Shown here piece by piece: positions 49,940 to 61,404 of a stretch of 64,000 nt of DNA (within the stretch, counting starts at the first letter, position 1; every line of letters begins with the position of its first letter). A program made the position numbers and the translations under genes. The stretch comes from Prosopocoilus inquinatus (Eukaryota; Arthropoda; Insecta; Coleoptera; Lucanidae), in assembly GCA_036172665.1 (NCBI GenBank), contig JAYKNF010000024.1, positions 248,001 through 312,000 on the forward strand, read 5' to 3'. The notes under the pieces are model-generated. The model saw nothing but the letters and a program-made list of their open reading frames with translations, was not told where the DNA came from and did no database searches.

Positions 49940-52900
49940 AAGGATCGATTAGATACATCACAGGAACAACGCTAATACGTGTTGTTTCGTTCAGAACTAT
50001 TTCCAGCTCCTGCTGCGTCCGAGAACTTCGTATCTCACATCAGAGTTACTGGAGTCCATTTTAACGTTAAATAACATGATAGATAAGTAAGGATCGATTA
50101 GATACATCACAGGAACAACGCTAATACGTGTTATTTCGTTCAAAATTATTTCCAGCTCCTGCTGAGTCCGAGAACTTCGTATCTCACATCAGAGGTACCG
50201 GAGTGCATCGTAACGTCAAATAACTTGATAGATAAGTAAGGATCGATTAGATACATCACAGGAACAACGCTAATACGTGTTGTTTCGTTCAAGACTATTA
50301 CCAGCTTCTGCTTCGTCCGAAAACTTGGTATCTCACATCAGAGTTACTGGAGTCCATCGTAACTTGAAATAACATGATAGATAAGTAAGGATCGATTAGA
50401 TACATCACAGGAACAACGCTAATACGTGTTGTTTCGTTCAAAACTATTTCCAGCTAATGCTGCGAACGAGAACTTCGTATCTCACATCAGAGTTACTGGA
50501 GTCCATCGTATCGTCAAATAACATGATAGATAAGTAAGGATCGATTAGATATATCACAGGAACAACGCTAATATGTGTTCTTTCGTTCAAAACTATTTCC
50601 AGCTATTGCTGAGTCCGAGAATTTCGTATCTCACATCAGAGTTACTGGAGTCCGTTGAAACGTCAAATAACATAGTAGATAAGTAACAATCGATTAGATA
50701 CATCACAGGAACAACGCTAATACGTGTTGTTTCGTTCAAAACTATTTCCAGCTTCTGCTGCGTCCGAGAAATTCGTATCTCACATCAGATTTACTGGAGT
50801 GCATCGTAACGTCAAATAACTTGATAGATAAGTAAGGATCGATTAGATACATCACAGGAACAACGCTAATACGTGTTATTTCGTTCAAGACTATTTCCAG
50901 CTTCTGCTGCGTCCGAAAACTTGGTATCTCACATCAGAGTTACTGGAGTCCATCGTAACTTGAAATAACATGATAGATAAGTAAGGATCGATTAGATACA
51001 TCACAGGAACAACGCTAATACGTGTTGTTTCCTTCAGAACTATTTCCAGCTCCTGCTGCGTCCGAGAACATCGTATCTCACATCAGAGATACTGGAGTCC
51101 ATCGTAACTTGAAATAACATGATAGATAAGTAAGGATCGATTAGATACATCACAGGAACAACGCTAATACGTGTTGTTTCGTTCAAAATTATTTCCAGCT
51201 TCTGCTGCGTCCGAAAACTTCGTATCTCACATCAGAGTTACTGGAGTCCATTGTAACTTGAAATAACATGATAGATAAGTAAGAGTCGATTAGATACATC
51301 ACAGGAACAACGCTAATACGTGTTGTTTCGTTCAGAAGTATTTCCAGCTCCTGCTGCGTCCGAGAACTTCGTATCTCACATCAGAGTTACTGGAGTCCAC
51401 CGTAACGTCAAATAACATGATAGGTAAGTAAGGATCGATTAGATACATCACAGGAACAACGCTAATACGTGTTACTTCGTTCAAAACTATTTCCAGCTTA
51501 TGCTGCGCCCGAGAACTTCGTTTCTCATATCAGAGTTACTGGAGTCCGTTGAAACGTCAAATAACATAGTAGATAAGTAACGATCGATTAGATACATCAC
51601 AGGAACAACGCTAATACGTGTTGTTTCGTTCAAAACTATTTCCAGCTTCTGCTGCGTCCGAGAACTTCGTATCTCACATCAGAGTTACTGGAGTGCATCG
51701 TAACGTCAAATAACAAGATAGATAAGTAAGGATCGATTAGATATGTCACAGGAACCACGCTAATACGTGTCATTTCCTTCAAAACTATTTCCAGCTTATG
51801 CTGAGTCCGAGAACTTCGTTTCTCATATCAGAGTTACTGGAGTCCGTTGAAACGTCAAATAACATAGTAGATAAGTAACGATCGATTAGATACATCACAG
51901 GAACAACGCTAATACGTGTTTCGTTCAAAACTATTTCCAGCTACTGCTGCGTCCGAGAACTTCGTATCTCACATCAGAGTTACTGGAGTCCATCGTAACG
52001 TGAAATAACATGATAGATAAGTAAGGATCGATTAGATATGTCACAGGAAGCACGCTAATACGTGTCATTTCGTTAAATACTATTTGTAGCTCCTGCTGAG
52101 TCCGAGAACTTCGTATCTCTCATCAGAGTTACTGGAGTCCGTTGAAACATCAAATAACATAGTAGATAAGTAACAATCGATTAGATACATCACAGGAACA
52201 ACGCTAATACGTGTTGTTTCGTTCAAAACTATTTCCAGCTTATGCTGCGTCCGAGAACTTCGTATCTCACATCAGAGTTACTGGAGTGCATCGTAACGTC
52301 AAATAACAACATAGATATGTAAGGATCGATTAGGTAAATCACAGGAACCACGCTAATACGTGTCATTTCGTTAAATACTATTTCCAGCTCCTGCTGAGTC
52401 CGAGAACTTCGTATCTCACATCAGAGTTACTGGAGTCCATTGAAACGTCAAATAACATAGTAGATAAGGATCGGTTAGATACATCACAGGAACAACGCTA
52501 ATACGTGTTTTTTCGTTCAAAACTATTTCTAGCTTCTGCTGCGTCCGAGAACTTCGTATCTCACATCAGAGGTACTGGAGTGCATCGTAACGTCAAATAA
52601 CTTGATAGATAAGTAAGGATCGATTAGATACATCACAGGAACAACGCTAATACGTGTTGTTTCGTTCAAAACTATTTCCAGCTTCTGCTGCGTCCGAGAA
52701 CTTGGTATCTCACATCAGAGTTACTGGAGTCCATCGTAACTTGAAATAACATGATAGATAAGTAAGGATCGATTAGATACATCACAGGAACAACGCTAAT
52801 ACGTGTTGTTTCGTTTAGAACTATTTCCAGCTCCTGCTGCGTCCGAGAACTTCGTATCTCACATCAGAGTTACTGGAGTCCATTGTAACGTTAAATAACA

Positions 52901-55900
52901 TGATAGATAAGTAAGGATCGATTAGATACATCACAGGAACAACGCTAATACGTGTTATTTCGTTCAAAATTATTTCCAGCTCCTGCTGAGTCCGAGAACT
53001 TCGTATCTCTCATCAGAGTTACTGGAGTCCGTTGAAACGTCAAATAACATAGTAGATAAGTAAGGATCGATTAGATACATCACAGGAACAACGCTAATAC
53101 GTGTTTTTTCATTCAAAACTATTTCTAGCTTCTCCTGCGTCCGAGAACTTCGTATCTCACATCAGAGGTACTGGAGTGCATCGTAACGTCAAATAACTTG
53201 ATAGATAAGTAAGGATCGATTAGATACATCACAGGAACAACGCTAATACGTGTTGTTTCGTTCAAGACTATTTCCAGTTTCTGCTGCGTCCGAAAACTTG
53301 GTATCTCACATCAGAGTTACTGGAGTCCATCGTAACTTGAAATAACATGATAGATAAGTAAGGATCGATTAGATACATCACAGGAACAACGCTAATACGT
53401 GTTGTTTCGTTCAAAACTATTTCCAGCTTCTGCTGCGTCCGAAAACTTGGTATCTCACATCAGAGTTACTGGAGTCCATCGTAACTTGAAATAACATGAT
53501 AGATAAGTAAGGATCGATTAGATATATCACAGGAACAACGCTAATACGTGTTATTTCGTTCAAAACTATTTCCAGCTATTGCTGAGTCCGAGAACTTCGT
53601 ATCTTACATCAGAGTTACTGGAGTCCGTTGAAACGTCAAATAACATAGTAGATAAGTAACGATCGATTAGATACATCACAGGAACAACTCTAATACGTGT
53701 TGTTTCGTTCAAAACTATTTCCAGCTTCTGCTGCGTCCGAAAACTTGGTATCTCACATCAGAGTTACTGGAGTCCATCGTAACTTGAAATAACACGATAG
53801 ATAAGTAAGGATCGATTAGATACATCACAGGAACAACGCTAATACGTGTTGTTTCGTTCTGAACTATTTCCAGCTCCTGCTGCGTCCGAGAACATCGTAT
53901 CTCAATTCAGAGTTACTGGAGTCCATCGTGACGTTAAATAACATGATAGATAAGTAAGGATCTATTAGATACATCACAGGAACAACGCTAATAGGTGTTG
54001 TTTCGTTCAGAACTATTTCCAGCTCCTGCTGCGTCCGAGAACATCGTATCTCACATCAGAGGTACTGGAGTGCATCGTAACGTCAAATAACTTGATAGAT
54101 AAGTAAGGATCGATTAGATACATCACAGGAACAACGCTAATACGTGTTGTTTCGTTCAGAACTATTTCCAGCTCCTACTGCGTCCGAGAACTTCGTATCT
54201 CACATCAGAGTTTCTGGAGTACATCGTAACGTGAAATAACATGACAGATAAGTAAGGATCGATTAGATATGTCACAGGAACCACGCTAATACGTGTCATT
54301 TCGTTCAAAACTATTTGCAGCTCCTGCTGAGTCCGAGAACTTCGTATCTCTCATCAGAGTTACTGGAGTCCGTTGAAACATCAAATAACATAGTAGATAA
54401 GTAACGATCGATTAGATACATCACAGGAACAACGCTAATACGTGTTGTTTCGTTCAAAACTATTTCCAGCTTCTGCTGCGTCCGAGAACTTCGTATCTCA
54501 CATCAGAGTTACTGGAGTCCATCGTAACGTCAAATAACAAGATAGATAAGTAAGCATCGATTAGATACATCACAGGAACAACGCTAATACGTGTTATTTC
54601 GTTCAAAACTATTTCCAGGTATTGCTGAGTCCGAGAACCTCGTATCTCACATCAGAGTTACTGGAGTCCGTTGAAACGTCAAATAACATAGTAGATAAGT
54701 AAGGATCGATTAGATACATCACAGGAACAACGCTAATACGTGTTTTTTCGTTCAAAACTATTTCTAACTTCTGCTGCGTCCGAGAACTTCGTATCTCACA
54801 TCAGAGTTACTGGAGTCCATCGTAACGTCAAATAACATGATAGATAAGTAAGGATCGATTAGATATATCACAGGAACAACGCTAATACGTGTTGTTTCGT
54901 TCTGAACTATTTCCAGCTCCTGCTGCGTCCGAGAACATCGTATCTCACTTCAGAGTTACTGGAGTCCATCGTAACGTTAAATAACATGATAGATAAGTAA
55001 GGATCTATAAGATACATCACAGGAACAACGCTAATACGTGTTGTTTCGTTCAAAACTATTTCCAGCTTCTGCTGCGTCCGAAAACTTGGTATCTCACATC
55101 AGAGTTACTGGAGTCCATCGTAACTTGAACTAACATGATAGATAAGTAAGGATCGATTAGATACATCACAGGAACAACGCTAATACGTGTTGTTTCGTTC
55201 AGAACTATTTCCAGCTCCTGCTGCGTCCAAGAACATCGTATCTCACATCAGAGTTACTGGAGTCCATCGTAACGTCAAATAACATGATAGATAAGTAAGG
55301 ATCGATTAGATATATCACAGGAACAACGCTAATACGTGTTATTTCGTTCAAAACTATTTCCAGCTATTGCTGAGTCCGAGAACTTCGTATCTCACATCAG
55401 AGTTACTGGAGTCCGTTGAAACGTCAAATAACATAGTAGATAAGTAACGATCGATTAGATACATCACAGGAACAACGCTAATACATGTTGTTTCGTTCAA
55501 AACTATTTCCAGCTTCTGCTGCGTCCGAGAACTTCGTATCTCACATCAGAGGTACTGGAGTGCATCGTAACGTCAAATAACTTGATAGATAAGTAAGGAT
55601 AGATTAGATACATCACAGGAACAACGCTAATACGTGTTGTTTCGTTCAGAACTATTTCCAGCTCCTACTGCGTCCGAGAACTTCGTATCTCACATCAGAG
55701 TTACTGGAGTCCATCGTAACGTGAAATAACATGATAGATAAGTAAGGATCGATTAGATATGTCACAGGAACCAGGCTAATACGTGTCATTTCGTTCAAAA
55801 CTATTTGCAGCTCCTGCTGAGTCCGAGAACTTCGTATCTCTCATCAGAGTTACTGGAGTCCGTTGAAACATCAAATAACATAGTAGATAAGTAACGATCG

Positions 55901-58900
55901 ATTAGATACATCACAGGAACAACGCTAATACGTGTTGTTTCGTTCAAAACTATTTCCAGCTTCTGCTGCGTCCGAGAACTTCGTATCTCACATCAGAGTT
56001 ACTGGAGTGCTTCGTAACGTCAAATAACAAGATAGATAAGTAAGGATCGATTAGATAAATCACAGGAACAACGCTAGTACGTGCTCTTTCGTTCAAAACT
56101 ATTTCCAGCTTCTGCTGCGTCCGAGAACTTCGTATCTCAAATCAGAGTTACTGGAGTCGCATCGTAACGTCAAATAACAAGATAGATAAGTAAGGATCGA
56201 TTAGAAACATCACAGGAACAACGCTAATACGTGTTATTTCGTTCAAAACTATTTCCAGGTCCTGCTGAGTCCGAGAACCTCGTATCTCACATCAGAGTTA
56301 CTGGAGTCCGTTGAAACGTCAAATAACATAGTAGATAAGTAAGGATCGATTAGATACATCACAGGAATAACGCTAATACGTGTTTTTTCGTTCAAAACTA
56401 TTTCTAGCTTCTGCTGCGTCCGAGAACTTCGTATCTCACATCAGAGGTACTGGAATGCATCGTAACGTCAAATAACTTGATAGATAAGTAAGGATCGATT
56501 AGATACATCACAGGAACAACGCTAATACGTGTTGTTTCGTTCAAAACTATTTCCAGCTTCTGCTGCGTCCGAGAACTTGGTATCTCACATCAGAGTTACT
56601 GGAGTCCATCGTAACTTGAAATAACATGATAGATAAGTAAGGATCGATTAGATCCATCAGAGGAACAACGCTAATACGTGTTGTTTCGTTCAGAACTATT
56701 TCCAGCTCCTGCTGCGTCCGAGAACATCGTATCTCACATCAGAGTTACTGGAGTCCATCGTAACTTAAAATAACATGATAGATAAGTAAGGATCGATTAG
56801 AAATATCACAGGAACAACGCTAATACGTGTTATTTCGTTCAAAACTATTTCCAGCTATTGCTGAGTCCGAGAACTTCGTATCTCACATCAGAGTTACTCT
56901 AGTCCGTTGAAACGTCAAATAACATAGTAGATAAGTAACGATCGATTAGATACATCACAGGAACAACGCTAATACGTGTTGTTTCGTTCAAAACTATTTC
57001 CAGCTTCTGCTGCGTCCGAATACTTCGTATCTCACATCAGAGTTACTGGAGTGCATCGTAACGTCAAATAACAAGATAGATAAGTAAGCATCGATTAGAT
57101 ACATCACAGGAACAACGATAATACGTGTTATTAAGTTCAAAACTATTTCCAGGTCCTGCTGAGTCCGAGAGCCTCGTATCTCACATCAGAGTTACTGGAG
57201 TCCGTTGAAACGTCAAATAACATAGTAGATAAGTAACGATCGATTAGATACATCACAGGAACAACGCTAATACGTGTTGTTTCGTTCAAAACTATTTCCA
57301 GCTTCTGCTGCGTCCGAAAACTTCGTATCTCACATCAGAGTTACTGGAGTCCATCGTATCTTGAAATAACATGATAGATAAGTAAGGATCGATTAGATAC
57401 ATCACAGGAACAACGCTAATACGTGTTTTTTCGTTCAAAACTATTTCCAGCTCCTGCTGAGTTCGAGAACTTCGTATCTCACATCAGAGTTACTGGAGTC
57501 CGTTGAAACATCAAATAACATAGTAGATAAGTAAGGATCGATTAGATACATCACAGGAACAACGCTAATACCTGTTGTTTCGTTCAAAACTATTTCCAGC
57601 TAATGCTGCCTCCGAGAACTTCGTATCTCACATCAGAGTTACTGGAGTCCATCGTAACGTCAAATAACATGATAGATAAGTAAGGATCGATTAGATATAT
57701 CACAGGAACAACGCTAATACGTTTTATTTCGTTCAAAACTATTTCCAGCTATTGCTGAGTCCGAGAACTTCGTATCTCACATCAGAGTTACTGGAGTCCG
57801 TTGAAACGTCAAATAACATAGTAGATAAGTAACGATCGATTAGATACATCACAGGAACAACGCTAATACGTGTTGTTTCGTTCAAAATTATTTCCAGCTT
57901 CTGCTGCGTCAGAGAACTTCGTATCTCACATCAGAGGTACTGGAGTGCATCGTAACGTCAAATAACTTGATAGATAAGTAAGGATCGATTAGATACATCA
58001 CAGGAACAACGCTAATACGTGTTATTTCGTTCAAGACTATTTCCAGCTTCTGCTGCGTCCGAAAACTTGCTATCTCACATCAGAGTTACTGGAGTCCATC
58101 GTAACTTGAAATAACATGATAGATAAGTAAGGATCGATTAGATACATCACAGGAACAATGCTAATACGTGTTGTTTCCTTCAGAACTATTTCCAGCTCCT
58201 GCTGGGTCCGAGAACATCGTATCTCACATCAGAGTTACTGGAGTCCATCGTAACGTTAAATAACATGATAGATAAGTAAGGATCGATTAGATACATCATA
58301 GGAACAACGCTAATACGTGTTGTTTCGTTCAAAACTATTTCTAGCTTCTGCTGCCTCCGAGAACTTCGTATCTCACATCAGAGGTACTGGAGTGCATCGT
58401 AACGTCAAATAACTTGATAGATAAGTAAGGATCGATTAGATACATCACAGGAACAACGCTAATACGTGTTGTTTCGTTCAAAACTATTTCCAGCTTCTGC
58501 TGCGTCCGAGAACTTGGTATCTCACATCAGAGTTACTGGAGTCCATCGTAACTTGAAATAACATGATAGATAAGTAAGGATCGATTAGATGCATCACAGG
58601 AACAACGCTAATACGTGTTGTTTCGTTCAGAAGTATTTCCAGCTCCTGCTGCGTCCGAGAACATCGTATCTCACATCAGAGTTACTGGAGTCCATCGTAA
58701 CGCCAAATAACATGATAGATAAGTAAGGATCGATTAGATACATCACAGGAACAACGATAATATGTGTTATTAAGTTCAAAACTATTTCCAGGTCCTGCTG
58801 AGTCCGAGAACCTCGTATCTCACATCAGAGTTACTGGAGTCCGTTGAAACGTCAAATAACATAGTAGATAAGTAAGGATCGATTAGATACATCACAGGAA

Positions 58901-59640
58901 CAACGCTAATACGTGTTATTTCGTTCAAAACTATTTCCAGGTCCTGCTGAGTCCGAGAACCTCGTATCTCACATCAGAGTTACTGGAGTCCGTTGAAACG
59001 TCAAATAATATAGTAGATAAGTAAGGATCGATTAGATACATCACAGGAACAACGCTAATACGTATTGTTTCGTTCAGAACTATTTCCAGCTCGTACTGCG
59101 TCCGAGAACTTCGTATCTCACATCAGAGTTACTGGAGTCCATCGTAACTTGAAATAACATGATAGATAAGTAAGAATCGATTAGATACATCACAGGAACA
59201 ACGCTAATACGTGTTGTTTCGTTCAGAAGTATTTCCAGCTCCTGCTGCGTCCGAGAACTTCGTATCTCACATCAGAGTTACTGGAGTCCACCGTAACGTC
59301 AAATAACATGATAGATAAGTAAGGATCGATTAGATACATCACAGGAACAACGCTAATACGTGTTACTTCGTTCAAAACTATTTCCAGCTTATGCTGCGTC
59401 CGAGAACTTCGTTTCTCATATCAGAGATACTGGAGTCCGTTGAAACGTCAAATAACATAGTAGATAAGTAAGGATCGATTAGATACATCACAGGAACAAC
59501 GCTAATACGTATTGTTTCGTTCAGAACTATTTCCAGCTCGTACTGCGTCCGAGAACTTCGTATCTCACATCAGAGTTACTGGAGTCCATCGTAACGTGAA
59601 ATAACATGATAGATAAGTAAGGATCGATTAGATATGTCAC

Positions 59641-59750
59641 AGGAACCACGCTAATACGTGTCATTTCGTTCAAAACTATTTGCAGCTCCTGCTTTCGCTA
59701 ATAGGTGTTTTTTCGCTCAAAACTATTTCTAGTTTCTGCTGCGTCCGAGA
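59641..59750. repeat. Satellite junction with about 104-bp deletion and TT filler
   Basis: CAGCTCCTGCT (ending 59,693) is followed by TT and then CGCTAATAGGTG (from 59,696). In the consensus these words are about 104 bp apart, so most of a monomer is missing and two bases were added. This is the largest break of phase seen in the array. It also explains why the CCACCGTAAC variants at 59,288 and 61,421 are 2,133 bp apart (15 monomers minus 102). Confidence 0.8.
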
Positions 59751-61404
59751 ACTTCGTATCTCACATCAGAGTTACTGGAGTCCATTGTAACGTTAAATAA
59801 CATGATAGATAAGTAAGGATCGATTAGATACATCACAGAAACAACGCTAATACGTGTTATTTCGTTCAAAATTATTTCCAGGTCCTGCTGAGTCCGAGAA
59901 CCTCGTATCTCACATCAGAGTTACTGGAGTCCATCGTAACGTTAAATAACATGATAGATAAGTAAGGATCTATTAGATACATCACAGGAACATCGCTAAT
60001 ACGTGTTGTTTCGTTCAAAACTATTTCCAGCTTCTGCTGCGTCCGAAAACTTGGTATCTCACATCAGAGTTACTGGAGTCCATCGTAACTTGAAATAACA
60101 TGATAGATAAGTAAGGATCGATTAGATATATCACAGGAACAACGCTAATACGTGTTATTTCGTTCAAAACTATTTCCAGCTATTGCTGAGTCCGAGAACT
60201 TCGTATCTCACATCAGAGTTACTGGAGTCCGTTGAAACGTCAAATAACATAGTAGATAAGTAAGGATCGATTAAATACATCACAGGAACAACGCTAATAC
60301 GTGTTTTTTCGTTCAAAACTATTTCCAGCTTCTGCTGCGTCCGAGAACTTCGTATCTCACATCAGAGTTACTGGAGTGCATCGTAACGTCAAATAACAAG
60401 ATAGATAAGTAAGGATCGATTAGATACATCACAGGAACAACGCTAATACGTGTTGTTTCGTTCAAAACTATTTCCAGCTTCTGCTGCGTCCGAAAACTTG
60501 GTATCTCACATCAGAGTTACTGGAGTCCATCGTAACTTGAAATAACACGATAGATAAGTAAGGATCGATTAGATACATCACAGGAAAAACGCTAATACGT
60601 GTTGTTTCGTTCTGAACTATTTCCAGCTCCTGCTGTTTCCGAGAACATCGTATCTCACTTCAGAGTTACTGGAGTCCATCGTAACGTTAAATAATATGAT
60701 AGATAAGTAAGGATCTATTAGATACATCACAGGAACAACGCTAATACGTGTTGTTTCGTTCAAAACTATTTCCAGCTTCTGCTGCGTCCGAAAACTTGGT
60801 ATCTCACATCAGAGTTACTGGAGTCCATCGTAACTTGAACTAACATGATAGATAAGTAAGGATCGATTAGATACATCACAGGAACAACGCTAATTCGTGT
60901 TGTTTCGTTCAGAACTATTTCCAGCTCCTGCTGCGTCCGAGAACATCGTATCTCACATCAGAGTTACTGGAGTCCATCGTAACGTCAAATAACATGATAG
61001 ATAAGTAAGGATCGATTAGATATATCACAGGAACAACGCTAATACGTGTTATTTCGTTCAAAACTATTTCCAGCTATTGCTGAGTCCGAGAACTTCGTAT
61101 CTCACATCAGAGTTACTGGAGTCCATCGTAACTTGAACTAACATGATAGATAAGTAAGGATCGATTAGATACATCACAGGAACAACGCTAATACGTGTTG
61201 TTTCGTTCAGAACTATTTCCAGCTCCTGCTGCGTCCGAGAACATCGTATCTCACATCAGAGTTACTGGAGTCCATCGTAACGTCAAATAACATGATAGAT
61301 AAGTAAGGATCGATTAGATACATCACAGGAACAACGCTAATACGTGTTGTTTCGTTCAGAAGTATTTCCAGCTCCTGCTGAGTCCGAGAACTTCGTATCT
61401 CACA

